A stretch of 64,000 nt of DNA from Tenodera sinensis (GCA_030765045.1 CM060972.1:57798971-57862970); one strand, 5' to 3'; positions 34,435 to 45,637 are shown, counted from the stretch's first letter. The notes: generated by a model from the letters alone, not told the origin. Numbers and translations are program-made.

Positions 34435-34700
34435 GAAATCTCTTAAACCTGTGAAGGTAGGCCCTTGTTTTTTGGTGTCTACTGGTCAGGTTTGGAGTGA
34501 TATTTATTTTCATTTGGTTATGGTTCTTAGTGTGTTTTAAGGAATCTATTGTTATTTGGCTGCGTGTATGAGTGCGATCTTTTCTGTATGTTGTTCCTCT
34601 TGTTTTTCGATGATCAATTTTAGGGTTTCCAGAATGGCAAATTGCTCGGCCTGATTTTTGGTGCATTTTTTTTGTTGGATAGTTCGTGTTTTGTTAACTA
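34435..34700 (-). pseudogene. RNase H fragment of an R1-like non-LTR element
   Basis: On the minus strand, one frame has KKCTKNQAEQFAILETLKLI, the RNase H block built around N-Q-A-E. After a one-base shift the next frame has SQITIDSLKHTKNHN, the following aspartate block of the same domain. These two motifs in order are typical of RNase H domains in R1-clade retrotransposons. The first acidic motif and the end of the domain are missing. The fragment abuts family A piece A16, and the upstream part of the 34552-34848 minus ORF comes from that repeat. Confidence 0.65.
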
Positions 34701-34705
34701 ACGAG

Positions 34706-34852
34706 ATTTTACTTTCTGTACTACGTATAGTGAGTAGAGGAAGTACTGTATTCCATCCAAATTTTAGATGTCGAGATTTCACTGGTAATATGTCTTGAGG
34801 CCCTCTGAATATAAAAAAAAAGTATTTTTCGAAAAAGCGCGCTCGCATGCGT
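34706..34852 (-). repeat. Family A, 3'-end fragment A16
   Basis: Contains TTTTACTTTCTGTACTACG and ATGTCGAGATTTCACTGG and stops before the microsatellite site. Confidence 0.8.
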
Positions 34853-34987
34853 TTTTTAACGCCCGTTTTTACTACTACAGCACCGGAGGCGATGACACTG
34901 ATGCTACATGGAATGAAGATGTAGCACCGGTGGAATGAGATGGCGGGGAAGCCGGAGAACCCGGAAGAAACACTCCCCAGCGCCGCT

Positions 34988-35075
<88 letters not shown>

Positions 35076-35090
35076 CCGTTGGTGAATATT
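34853..35090 (-). repeat. SINE family E copy with an internal (GT)n tract
   Basis: The plus strand reads TAACGCCCGTTTTTACTACT, then ATGGAATGAAGATGTAGCAC and GGTGGAATGAGATGGCGGGG, the complement of the body of the intact SINE at 59950-60193. At the junction to the tRNA-like head it enters an 83-bp (GT)n tract (34990-35072), after which the head is not recognisable. Confidence 0.8.
34990..35072 (-). repeat. (GT)n microsatellite
   Basis: A pure GT tract embedded in a SINE E copy directly after CGCCGCTTCG. Confidence 0.98.
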
Positions 35091-35211
35091 TGCAAGTGGG
35101 GTGGTTTTGGTTTAGTGTCTTATTTCAATTATGTACGCAGGATTAATCCAATATTGCGTTGATTCTGTGATGGCAATTCCAAGCTGAAAGTGTTGGCTTC
35201 CTTTGGATGTA

Positions 35212-35350
35212 ATTATTCTTCCCAGCATTTGCCTGGAGATCCGGGAAAACACCCTAAAAGCCATGAACCAGGAAGTCTGGTCAAGGGATTCGAACCCAGA
35301 ACCTCCCGAGTGCGAGTCTCAAGTTACCGCGGAGCCATCTCACTCAATGA
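35212..35350 (-). repeat. SINE family C, copy 1
   Basis: On the minus strand there is a tRNA-like head with B-box GGGTTCGAATCCC (complement near 35287-35299) and an A-box-like start. A body follows that includes GGATCTCCAGGCAAATGCTG. The same body motif occurs at 57290-57430. Confidence 0.7.
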
Positions 35351-35969
35351 ACTACCAGCAACTTATCAATGTCAGTGTGGAGGAATTAGCCTCATTTTAT
35401 GTCCATATAAATTCATATTTATCCGTGTTGTTAGTTTCACTTTTCTCTTATTTCGTTTGTGCTCAGAAACTGGCTGTGGAGTTAAATCACAGAAGAGTGG
35501 GGAATAAATCAAGATAATCCTATTGGGAGGGCAGGAAGTAAATCTTGGAACGGAGGTCAAGGTACGCAATACAATTGTCTGGAATGAATCTTCGTGAGAT
35601 ACAGGGAAGAGGTTGGGATCAGAAAGTCACCGGACTGGAAAATGAAGTGGCATCGCGGAAGTAACGGATGTTTACTTGAGGAATGTTAGGAGAATAGTAT
35701 TTATGAGTTAGCGAAAACAAGGTTCCCAAAATTTTCAAATGTGTGCAGAACTTGTTGCCCAATATATGTCTGCAGATTTATTCCAATAGACACGCTGGAA
35801 TCCTTTGAAGCTCCATCTCTCTATACTAATTGCAGAAGAAAACGATAAAGCAGTAGTGACTTATTGACAATCATTCTACCAATTGTATTTTTGCTTTCTC
35901 TACAAAGGTAATACATTATCATTGTTACTTATTGTTCAACTATTGAACAGATTGTAATTTTGCAGATGT
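35351..35969. other. Unannotated spacer
   Basis: No gene or repeat recognised. Confidence 0.45.
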
Positions 35970-36416
35970 TTAAATAAAAATACTACGTATAGTAAGCAGA
36001 GGAAGTACTATATTCGAACCAAAATTTCGATGTCGAGCTTTCACCGGAAATACACATTTTGAGGCCCCCTGAATCCAAAAAAGCATTTTTATCAAAAACA
36101 TCCATGTGCATGTGTGAGCATTATAACTCGAACGAAAAGTCAGTTAAAAACCAAAGTTGGTATTTAAATTTAATACCATCCTAGGATGCGACACGAAGAT
36201 TTAAATGAAAATTCTTCCACCCTAAACTACCCTTTAGATTGACAATTTTTTGAAAATTCTGATTTTCTCATAAATGGCTCTCTATATGTCTAAGATATTT
36301 TTATGGCGTATATATTAAATTTTGTGGCTATAACCTATGTAGATCTGTTTATTTTTGATGATTTTTGTATAACTGGTAAACCGCAAGAGATAGCAAGTCA
36401 TAATGTCCAGAAATGT

Positions 36417-37678
36417 TGTTGTTGTTTTCTAGTGCCTTGCATCTGGCAATGAAGCCATTAGCATTCGTGCTTTCCAATACTTTTAAACTGTAGTTTCTTC
36501 TGATCTTAATGCTTCACAGGTCTTCAAGTGGTCTTAGTTCATTTCTGCTGGATCGTTACACAGGACACATATTGGTGAGGATGAGATACCTATTCTGTAG
36601 AGATGACTTGCCAAGCAGTCATGATTTGTCAATAGTCGGAAGGCTGCAACCGCTGTTTTCCTTGGTTTCTGGGGGATTATATCTGGGTTAGAAAGTAGTG
36701 TAATCCATTTTTTATCTTTGGCATTTGTTTCTATTTCTTGTAGGTATGAATGAGAAAAAATTTTAATGATCAAGCGTTTTATTGAGGAATATGAGAAATT
36801 GAATTTAGACTTTTGTTTTATTGTTGTGCCTTTCTTTGCAAGTGAGTCTGCAGCTTCGTTCCCCATGACTCCACAGTGTGCTGGAATCCATTGGAGATGA
36901 ACAGTCTTATTAACTTTTTTGGAGTTGTGTTAACATTTTGTAGCATTCTCTAATTTTTGTTGACTTCTTTGTAGTATTTGAACATATTCCCTGAATTGCA
37001 GCTTTAGAATCTGAAAGAATTATTGCCTTGTTAAATTTGTTTAAGGGAAGATTTAATAATTGTCGGAGAGCAATGTGTATAGCCTCTATTTCTCCATCAT
37101 AATTTGTTGTGTCTCTGCCAACAGAATGATAAAAGGAAAAATGTGAACACGTAACTCCAGCTCCAGTAAGGTTTTCCTTGGAGGATCCATCAGTATATAT
37201 GTGCAGCCATTCTTCTGTGGGATACCTTGTATTGATTGTTTCCAGAGCTAGAAGTTTTTGTATTTCTTTTGGTGTGTCTGATTTACTTATTTCCTCTATT
37301 AATTCCAAACTGAAGGTAGGTTGCAATAATTCCAATGGATTTTCTCTTATAAGTAGATTTTCTCTGGTGTTAGGAATGTTCAATTTGGATTTAATCTGTG
37401 TTACCTTTTCTAGGAAACTACTATGAGTTTTAAGGATTGAATGGGGGAGGCTCTCTTCTGTCCATTTAGAGTTTGGCAGTCGTAACATTTTCTCGTGTTG
37501 GAGCAATGCTTGTTCTTCTATTTTTGTTGTTATTGATGGGGTCCGTGTTAAGGCAAGCATGGCATCAATAGGTGTGGATTTAACTGCTCCAGTGATTAGG
37601 CGAAGAGCCTGATTTTGTATTTGTTCAAGTTTATTGATGTTAGCATTTGCTGCTGTTGTTAAAGCTTCAGAACAATAC
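36417..37678 (-). mobile_element. 5'-truncated non-LTR retrotransposon with 14-bp target duplication
   Basis: The insert is flanked by ATGTCCAGAAATGT at 36403-36416 and 37679-37692, a perfect 14-bp duplication. It inserted in the minus orientation: its 3' end lies at the left and carries a short (AAC)n tail, seen as TTGTTGTTGTT on the plus strand. The 5' truncation lies within the RT thumb region. The target is family A copy A17. Confidence 0.93.
36429..37678 (-). pseudogene. Non-LTR ORF2 end: RT thumb, RNase H and zinc finger, disrupted
   Basis: Reading right to left, the frame opens within the RT C-terminus (QNQALRLITGAVKSTPIDAM). It continues into RNase H with HIYTDGSSKENLTGAGV, DGEIEAIHIALRQLL and ILSDSKAAIQG, and stops at 36910. 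A one-base slip in an A6 run near 36912 moves to the frame with LQWIPAHCGVMGNEAADSLA, the last RNase H motif. A C-x2-C finger (CVLC) is followed by an in-frame TAA at 36534-36536 and then an H-x3-C half. Another TAA precedes the natural end, MASLPDARH-stop at 36429-36431. The apparent N-terminus of the 299-codon ORF (before CSEALTTAANAN) is read from the flanking repeat and is not part of the element. Confidence 0.85.
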
Positions 37679-38046
37679 ATGTCCAGAAATGTAGATCTCG
37701 CTAAAACACAAAATGCATGTCCAAGTGCATTTTTGTGGACTGACCATTCGTTATGTGTGAGTTTTGCAATGCTTATACTTTTCTCAAATAGAAGATCGTT
37801 ATTCATCATTTTTATCTGTAGGTGGTGGAGCGAGTACGGAAACCCTTCATATAGGAATCAGGTTTAACATCTGACTATCGCTCAAAGTGTACTGTGTTCT
37901 CATATTCCAATTGCAACTACAAGAAAATTAGCAAATATAATTTCTGCAGATTTTTATCTCAACTAACATTAAGATATAGGAATAAGAGTTTGTAAGATTA
38001 TTAGTACAAGAGTAGAGAAGGTCATGTGAGCGCAACATCCGATTTT

Positions 38047-38160
38047 CTATTTACACAACCATTCACTACATCTATAGGAAAATGGAAGCGGTTATGTTTC
38101 AGCTTAACCTTAAGACATTACCGTTAAAGTATGCGCACTTATATCCCAGAATGTGTGTAT
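38047..38160. other. Short spacer with target site for SINE D
   Basis: Ends in ATGTGTGTAT (38151-38160), the left copy of the SINE D target duplication. Confidence 0.6.
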
Positions 38161-38391
38161 ACGTTTTTTTTTATTAACGTCATATCGGACGGTGAATGAA
38201 ATGAAATGGGTGAAATGATGCTCAAATGAGCCCGAGGTCCATGGAGCTTTAAGACCCGATATTCGTCTACTCAGGATAAGGGAAAACCTCGGAAAAAGCC
38301 TTACCCGGATAACTTACCCTAAGCGAGATTCGAACTCACGACCTCTAGAACGTGAGGCACACACGCTAACCATCACGCTACCGAGGCGGGC
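38161..38391 (-). mobile_element. tRNA-derived SINE family D
   Basis: On the minus strand it starts with a tRNA-like head (GCCTCGGTAGCGTGATGG, B-box GAGTTCGAATC) and continues into a body with CCATGGACCTCGGGCTC. It ends in an A-rich tail at the left. The flanks share ATGTGTGTAT (38151-38160 and 38392-38401). A fragment of the same body (GCCCGAGGTCCATGGA) occurs at about 58735. Confidence 0.85.
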
Positions 38392-38634
38392 ATGTGTGTA
38401 TGCATGTGTACGTATGTGTGTGCGTGTGTGTTACATTTTACACTAATCAAAATTAGATGACTGCATATATGACAAATTATAACGAAAGCATGGACTCAAC
38501 ATTTGTTTCCTGCAGTACTGGACAGAATTACATATTTAAAGGAAATAAATTTGCCAAAGATTTTAGATGACCTTTATAGCCCTTCTTTATCTCAATATTG
38601 TCCGTGAAAATTTAAGACGACCTAAAACTTCATT

Positions 38635-38702
38635 GAAATTAAACTTAAATAACTAACTTTGGTTTTAAACCCCTCTACTTATTAGTAGAGAAAGTAAAAA
38701 AA
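38635..38702 (+). repeat. Family A mini-fragment A18
   Basis: It joins TTAAACTTAAATAACTAACTT (middle) directly to CTACTTATTAGTAGAGAAAG (3' end), missing the microsatellite and the block between. Confidence 0.65.
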
Positions 38703-38828
38703 GTGCCAGAAACGAATAATTTTCGTTCGTTTAAAGGGGGAAAAACCTATGACATTTAAAAATGTGGTGTTTTACAAATGGGTTGGGGCATGCATGAAAT
38801 TTAATACTTCTTGAGTTTCTCTTTTGTA

Positions 38829-38906
38829 CGCACACGCACACGCACACGCACACGCACACGCACACGCACACGCACACGCACACGCACACGCACACACACA
38901 CACACC
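38829..38906 (+). repeat. (CACACG)n tract
   Basis: A regular hexanucleotide array of CGCACA units ending in plain CA repeats, outside family A. Alternating purine-pyrimidine DNA of this kind can favour Z-DNA. Confidence 0.95.
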
Positions 38907-39354
38907 TTCCCTTGTGTTACAAAGCTCCGTATGTGTCGAGAGTCTTGCATTTGGATATAAAGAAGCGAAACGGTTGAATTTTGCGCAGTGTTTGTAGATT
39001 CGGCCGGCCTCGTCACGGTTCGCCACTCTAATTGAAAACACACAAGCAGCAACACTCAGTTTGTTTTTATCAGCATGGGAAAATGTTTTAATAGCAACCG
39101 AATGGTGTGCTGGAGCCATCCAAATATGGGGCCGCTCTGGACACAGACCATGACTGGCACTTCCTCACTCGCAACACAATCTTCATCTATCTCTGTCTCG
39201 TTCCACAATAAAATAGATCTCCTTCAATTACTTTTATTTGCATTTAAATGTTTATGTTCCAATTTCAAGGATAATTTCTTCACAACCTTAGAAACAAGCG
39301 GTTTAGACAATGTGTCTATGAAAATTAAAAAATCCAGTTTTCTTATGATTACTT

Positions 39355-39497
39355 TGAATTTTTACTGTCTTTACTGGTAAGTAGGACAAATATTGCATTC
39401 CATCCAAAAATTGGCTGTCGAGATTTCATCGCGATTATGTTTGAGACCCCCTGAATCCAAAAAAAAAGCATTTTAAAAATAACGTCCGCGCGCGCGT

Positions 39498-39574
<77 letters not shown>

Positions 39575-39600
39575 TTCAGCTTAACTTAAATAGTCTGTTA
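39355..39600 (-). repeat. Family A fragment A19 with (GT)n
   Basis: The 3' block (TTTTTACTGTCTTTACTGG) is followed by a CGCGCG start and a (GT)n tract (39498-39572), then a short degenerate remnant of the middle. Confidence 0.75.
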
Positions 39601-40204
39601 AAAAGAGGGTTTAAGCTAGAAAACAAAACAATGTCAAAAAATGCACAAATCAAAATTAATACTTATCCAAAATATAATACGTTTGTGCAAACTTCAGCTA
39701 GTATTAATGAGGGTTTTAAAACTGAAATATTTGTGTATACAATTGAAGCAAAAAGTAATCTACTAAATGAAATGCTATTGTTTTTCAAGTGAAACTTCTT
39801 ATGGGGGACTTTGAAATTCTGATCCGCAACCTTTTTGTGTGATGAAAAGTGGTGGGGGTAAACACTGTGTCGGATAGAGTGGGAACAGTGTCTCACTTGC
39901 CTTCGGGTATCGGAGAAGAGTGAGACATACGCTCTTCTCGCTTTCTTTCACTCCCGTTGTCCGTGTACTGCGTTCAGGCGGCGTGGCGATCACTCAGTAC
40001 AGCTGTTGTCAACACAGCGTCCATTGAAACACGTGTATAACCAACTCATTTCGAGTATTGCTTAGTGCTCTCGTTGTTTATAATTTATTTTCTTTATTAA
40101 AATATACAATTTTGTTGTGAATATTCCTAAGTCAGGCGCAGAAAGTACAAGAGCGTGGCATGAGAGAAAACGTGCGGGTATCTGTAAAGTTGTCTTCACT
40201 TTAA
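39601..40204. other. Unannotated spacer
   Basis: No gene recognised; short AT-rich ORFs only. Confidence 0.45.
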
Positions 40205-40455
40205 ATGTCTTTCGCTTAACTAGTAAACCGTAAGAGATAAACAAAATCTTACGTACTTCACAAAAATATAGATTTCGTTAAAACACAATTTAAATACTTT
40301 TTTGTGACTTTCTATATAGTCCTTGCTATGGGCTTGAACTGCCCAATACTTTTTCTTAAACAGAAAGTCGTTAGTCGTTTCATTACTTGGCTGTCTAACG
40401 AGAAGCGAATTTCAAAGCTATACATAGTGACCAGCTCTTAAAAGATTTGAACAAA
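40205..40455 (-). repeat. Family A degenerate fragment A20
   Basis: Contains AGTAAACCGTAAGAGATAAAC and a recognisable but diverged stretch towards the 5' half (TCTTAAAAGATTTGA). Older than most copies. Confidence 0.6.
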
Positions 40456-40656
40456 GTAAAACGTAGTAATAAATAGAATAATTTATCAACTTCCTAATAC
40501 GGCAGTTTTATTAGTGTCAGGTGTTGTAATTTACGAAATTGTTTATTTTATTTTAGTTACACACTGGGTGAATCTTAAGTATGTTATGTGACGGGGCTGA
40601 AATTAAAGCTATGGGTTTGTATTTGAGCAGATTATTGCATTTGTTTTCATTTTCAG

Positions 40657-40694
40657 ATGTCCGGGCATCAGGTACTGACAGCGCCAACGAGCTG
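40657..40694 (+). other. Candidate 38-nt internal exon
   Basis: A strong acceptor (pyrimidine-rich TTTGTTTTCATTTTCAG ending at 40656) is followed 38 nt later by a consensus donor CTG/GTAAGT (40695-40700). Only one phase stays open when it is joined to the second candidate exon at 46069-46156. That phase begins with an ATG exactly at the exon start, encodes 12 codons and leaves two bases for the next exon. No protein family is recognised. Splice-like signals can arise by chance in AT-rich DNA. Confidence 0.3.
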
Positions 40695-41510
40695 GTAAGT
40701 AACGTATTCAGCAACCACATATATAATATTTGATAAAATTTGAAATTCAATATAGTAAACATGCATTGATAAACAATTGAAGGCAAATGCGCAATGAGAG
40801 AAATAGTTTTGTACAAAAAAGTAGTTGATACTGTGGTATATTTTATGAGAGTTAGAATTAAAGCACTCGCCTCAATCATTTCTTATGCTGAGTTCAAATT
40901 ATGTTAATTTAAGTTTGTTGTTCTTATGAAGAAAAACTTGACAAAATAACATTAATATTCCTTGTATTGAATGAAGCATAACTTAAGCAAACATTTTTTT
41001 AAAATTATTATTAATAATTAGGTGGCCCTGTGAACTTCGTACCACCTAAATTTGATTTGATTGCAACTCTACATAAGTGATTATCAATCTTAACCTAACT
41101 TCCAACTCCAGTTCATTGGAGTGCACGGGTTGAATGTTGTTGGATTATTAAATGAAACTCGTTTGTAATTCAAATTAATTTATTGTGTTTTATTTACATG
41201 AATCTATTCACAAGATCCACAGCCGTTTTTATTTTTACGAAAAAAAAAAAAAGACAATTTTAAATGCAATAGATGTGGCTGTCAAACGATATGCTCGCCA
41301 CAAACGCCATACATTGAAAGTAATATTTCAGCTCGTCCTCTCCTTAGCATTGCAGTGAGCATTGTAAAGTGACGCGGAATTTGCTTTAGTCACTCAAATT
41401 AGTTGAACTTACCTTAAACTTTACAGTATTCAAATCCTCAAACTAATTCCTCTAGTTTAACTAAAACACATTTGTTGTTTATTTCTAAGCCTGCCAAGTC
41501 AATTTGTCGA
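40695..41510. other. Unannotated AT-rich spacer
   Basis: Nothing recognised; could be intronic if the flanking exon candidates are real. Confidence 0.4.
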
Positions 41511-41511
41511 T

Positions 41512-41590
41512 CTGGGTGGTTCATTTGGTTTGACGCTGGCCTACTGATCCCAAGGTCGCGGGTTCAAACCCGCCCCAGACCGATCGTTTG
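41512..41590 (+). repeat. tRNA-like SINE head
   Basis: A B-box-like GGTTCAAACCC at 41561-41571 sits within CAAGGTCGCGGGTTCAAACC. The same CCCAAGGTCGCGG core occurs at 58276-58288. The cloverleaf is incomplete, so I do not call a tRNA gene. Confidence 0.5.
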
Positions 41591-42095
41591 TAAGTGTGTA
41601 TTTTGTGTCACACCATTCATAATCTGTTAGTATTTGCTCCAAAAAAGAGATAGCAGCACTAAACAGAAATATTTTGATTTAGAGGATTAGACGTTTTTAA
41701 GCGCATACCTTCAATTAACAGTATGAATACATGACTTTGAGAGTCATAAAGGCCTCAAACCACTACTTTTAATTTTTGCATGTTGTGAAAATATAACCCA
41801 TTCTGATTAAGTTATGTTTTAATACAATGAACCAAAACCTACTGTTTTAAATTATTTTATATAAATATAATCAAGGTTTTATAAAACGAAGTATTACTCC
41901 GGAACACATGGGTCTAGAAGGCTGTGGTTTGGCTGATATTTTAGGGGAAATTCTGATTCATAAGATGGCTATTCTGGAATTCAGAATCGCATCAGATTAA
42001 TGTGTGGTTAGATTGTCTTTAATTATATACACAAGTGTAATTTCTTAGATATTTGTATATTTTTACGCTATGCTGATCCTTTTTGTGTTTTCACA
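41591..42095. other. Unannotated spacer upstream of the orphan ORF
   Basis: AT-rich, no recognisable feature. Confidence 0.4.
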
Positions 42096-42389
42096 ATGAC
42101 AAAGCTTAATGACTTGTTTAAGAAGAGAAAAACAAAGGAAATCAAAATTGTAGAACATCCTGTGGTAGAAAAAGATGTAACTCCACTACAAAATGAGCAT
42201 TTAGTGTTGAATAATTCTGATGAGAATGTTGAAAATGCACCCAGTGTTTTTAAAAGGAAACGACACAACACAGAAAAAAAGTATATGCACATTGACGAAG
42301 ATATATTAGTATTAGTTAATTTTAATATATTATGTTCAGCTTTTAGTGATTTTGTCAGATGTAATATTTGTGGAGGGACATTAGAGTAA
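42096..42389 (+). CDS. Orphan ORF, possible first exon of a transposon or host gene
   Basis: This 97-codon ORF starts at an ATG in a good context (CACAATGACA). The N-terminus is basic and polar (MTKLNDLFKKRKTKEIKIVE), the middle acidic, followed by FKRKRHNTEKKY. It ends with ILCSAFSDFVRCNICGGTLE, containing a C-x2-C pair. GTAAAT directly follows the last glutamate-like codon region (AGAGTAAATA), so the stop may be intronic and the ORF the first coding exon. The ending resembles the start of a zinc-binding region in some arthropod Mutator-like transposase proteins, but that is a weak recollection. No function assigned. It is not part of family A. Confidence 0.45.
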   Translation: MTKLNDLFKKRKTKEIKIVEHPVVEKDVTPLQNEHLVLNNSDENVENAPSVFKRKRHNTEKKYMHIDEDILVLVNFNILCSAFSDFVRCNICGGTLE

Positions 42390-42457
42390 ATATACAATGC
42401 ATGTGACTTCATATCACATTTTATTTTCGTTTTATTCGAACATAAACCTTCTCGAAA

Positions 42458-43055
42458 CTACATTTTTACTTTCTCTACTACGTATAGTATAGTAGAGGCA
42501 GTATTGTATTCCACCCAAGAATTCGATGTCAAGATTTCACCAGAAATATATATTCTGAGGTCCCCTGAATCCTCCGCCCCCCCCCCCAAAAAAAAACATT
42601 TTTAGAAAAAGGTTCGTGTGTGTGTGTTTGTGTATCTGCGTGCGTGTGTGTGAGACAGCGTAACTCAAACGAAAAGTCCGTTGAAAACCAAAGTTGGTGT
42701 TTAGATTTAATGTTTTTCAACGATGCGACACAAAGATTTTGAAGAAAATTTCGCCACCCTAAACTACCCTTTACATGGAAAAGTTTTCAAAAATTGTCAT
42801 TATCTTAAAAATGGCTCTAGCGATTTTTATTAAAATCCCATATGTTTAAGATATTTTGTGACAATTGAAATGTATATCTTCAATTTTCTGGCTATAACCC
42901 TTGAAGTCCTATATACTGTGGACGACTTTTGCATAACTGGTCAACCGTAAGAGATAGACCAAATCTTACTATACAAAAATGTAGATCTTGCTGAAACTCA
43001 CAATTTGTCTAAATTTTTTATAGAGTAAACCATTTCGTAGATATTCCTTGTCATT
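42458..43055 (-). repeat. Family A copy A21, 5'-truncated
   Basis: It begins ACATTTTTACTTTCTCTACT and runs through a short GT/GC tract (about 42617-42650) and the middle to ATTCCTTGTCATTTGTC, where a non-LTR fragment abuts it. Confidence 0.85.
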
Positions 43056-43430
43056 TGTCATTTTGACTCTTCTGCAGACGTCGGCGGTGTTGGAATACAG
43101 GCTACGCTTGAGGCTTAAATCCCTTCTTTTGTTCAGTAAATCAGGGCACTCAAGAATAAGGTGAGTTGTTGATAGGTCCTCTTGAGCTGAACATTTCGGC
43201 ATGGAATTTTGTTGTTTTCTTCATCAGGTAACCATTACTGATGTTGAAGTGACCGGTGCACAGCCTGGTAAAGTAGGTCTTCTTATTTTCTTCCGAAATT
43301 AAAGTTTGATACAACCGGTTCTGTAATTGATTTCCTAATAAGTTGCTGTTTTGAAGGCGTAGTATGCCACTGTTTGTCCCAGTGATCCAAAACATCTTTT
43401 TCATACCTGTAATGTACCATTTATATCACC
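43056..43430 (-). pseudogene. Non-LTR ORF2 C-terminal fragment with zinc finger
   Basis: Reading right to left, one frame has VLDHWDKQWHTTPS, the region after RNase H in this group. The next frame has YFTRLCTGHFNISNGYL. A third has CSAQEDLSTTHLILECPDLL, giving the H-x4-C half of the C-terminal CCHC finger. Two frame changes break the reading. It belongs to a different family from the 36417-37678 insertion, judging by these motifs. It abuts family A copy A21 on its left and has no visible target duplication. Confidence 0.7.
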
Positions 43431-43565
43431 TTGAGTGCGTTGCAACCTTGTAGCAAATTTGGCTGGTAGTCTGCTTTTTCATTTCCGGAATTACGACCGA
43501 AGTAATGTCAATGATATTTGGCAGTCGTTATTGCAGTAATAAAATAAACATTATTCAATACCTTG

Positions 43566-44034
43566 GACGCCAGTCCCTTGGCTTGGGTTTTACTCTGCGG
43601 TCACTTCTATAGAAATTTTCGGGTCATGAAGTCACAATGGGCCCTTTGTGCCTTCATGACGTGAAAACTCCTATAGTTGACGACCTAGATAAGGTGTTAC
43701 GGCTCATTGCTGAAATTGGGTTCGCGAAACAACTTTAACTTGTGTTTTATTCTTGGGCGTACAGTTTTACGCTTTTAGAGTATAAATTCATATTTGTATT
43801 ACTCTACCGTGTGCTTTTAGCGTTTTAATTGTTTATTTTAGCATTCACTTTTTAACGTTTTAATTATTTTAACCTTCATTTTTTAACTGTTCACCAGTTT
43901 AATCTTGTGTTTTAGCTTTCGCCTTTTAACCACATATGTATGCGAGTATTTTAGAGTTTAAAATTTGATTTCGGTCCCAAATGACCTAGTTGTGGACGGT
44001 CCCTTAAACTCCAATCACTCGCTCACTCAATCAA
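43566..44034 (+). mobile_element. 3' end of an I-like non-LTR retrotransposon
   Basis: This 469-bp insert is flanked by TCAATACCTTG at 43555-43565 and 44035-44045. The first part includes the last codons of an ORF2 (LDKVLRLIAEIGFAKQL then stop at about 43735). A 300-bp 3' UTR follows, with CCCAAATGACCTAGTTGTGG and a (TCAA)n tail. The tail type and the UTR phrase are like I-clade elements. Extreme 5' truncation is typical of target-primed integration. Confidence 0.8.
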
Positions 44035-44045
44035 TCAATACCTTG

Positions 44046-45282
44046 AATAAGTGGATTCTTGTATTGTTGAATTGCCACAGTTCGAAAATGTTTTCCTGCA
44101 CACCGCAGTGTTTTTAATCGTTACAAAATAGTTTCACGTTTTTTTCATATTTTAGTTTAACTCACTGTTCTCATAATATGACAGGGTGAGTGAAACGAAA
44201 TGTTTAACGAAGTTGTTCTCACAATGCAGGCTTACGCAGAGATTGACCAGAGTGTGGCTGCAAGTCAAATTTAGACACAACAAAAGAACAATGGATAGTC
44301 AGGACAAAATGGTTTTGTCAATAGGAAAGAATGTCTAATTTAATGTGTAATTGGGTGTCATAAACTGTTACAAACACTGTAAAAAATTGATTTGTTGTAC
44401 TCGCAAGACTTCCCCTACTCATTGTTGTACGCTCACTTGCATTTATGCTGTCCCCGCAACTTTGGGAGACATTCTACTGACCTTCACAGGTAAGGCATGC
44501 ATAGCAAGGACGAGGTTTGTGTATCTGAGTTTTCTAGCTTTCTCAACTTCACATTTACCTGAAAACAGGCACTCATGATATGAATAAATAAAGAAATTAC
44601 TGTGAAAAATTTCATGTTCTAGTGCATGCATTTTCTCAGGTAATAGAATTAAATTGGATAAAAAAACAATTCCTTTAAAACTGCCATCACATTTTTCAGA
44701 GAAATATACTAAAAGGATTTTCTGATACTTAGGTAAACTGAAAATAAATTAAAGCGTGTGATTAAAGTTTGTTATTACTTGCAGAGAAATACGTTTTTGT
44801 TTTTATGCAGTTGTTAGTGTTGACATTCCTTTTCTTTTGAGCATAAATTATTCTTTGTGAGAGAGTAAATAATACATTCAAATGCATATTTGAATCTTTA
44901 GAATGGAATGGAGTGGGCCCATCGTCAGCTACGTCATTTCGGAATCTTCACGTTTGAGGTTATGTATGCAAATTTACACACAAATCAGAGTAATACTGAA
45001 ATGTAAGGAATACATTTTATACAAAATGCAAAACGGAGGAAAACAACAAAAAGAAAACACCAGTGTGGTTAAAATGAAGCGCACGGGTGACATACCCAAG
45101 TCGCTGAACTTTTTAAAATGGCGGACCTAGAAAAATGTTTGGCCAAAATGGTTCACAGATATCTATAGAATATATACAATATAATTCAAAAACCCAAAAC
45201 GTGATTTTCAACTAAAAGGTCAGTCCTAGGGTTCTTAACACAAACCTTACTTGGTCGAACCACATATATGGAATCCAGTGTA
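44046..45282. other. Unannotated spacer
   Basis: Short ORFs at 44351-44578 and 44903-45130 lack domains. TTCACAGGTAAGG near 44488 resembles a splice donor without a clear partner acceptor. Confidence 0.4.
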
Positions 45283-45486
45283 CAGCCGGCTCCAAATGTT
45301 TTCCGATGGGCGAGAGGTGCCGAGCGAAAACGGAAGGAGAATTTTCTTTCCCCGAGTGTTTAAACAAATTAATGTTGACATTTTGTAGTGCTGTTGTTTT
45401 AGAAACATTTTAAACAAATGTTTCTAAAAAAGATAATATAATCTATTTTCGTTAATACGAATAATATAATAATGTTATGATTGTTG

Positions 45487-45637
<151 letters not shown>

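Larger units (their letters stand above)
35970..38046 (-). repeat. Family A copy A17, split by a non-LTR insertion
   Basis: The 3' and middle parts run from 35970 (ACTACGTATAGTAAGCAGAGG) to 36416. A 1262-bp non-LTR fragment follows, and the unit resumes at 37679 with GTAGATCTCGCTAAAAC and ends at GTGAGCGCAACATCCGA. Confidence 0.85.

Noticed and set aside
37679..37809. N-terminal 40-odd codons of the 299-codon minus ORF
   Set aside because: They are read from the flanking family A repeat outside the target duplication and do not belong to the retrotransposon.
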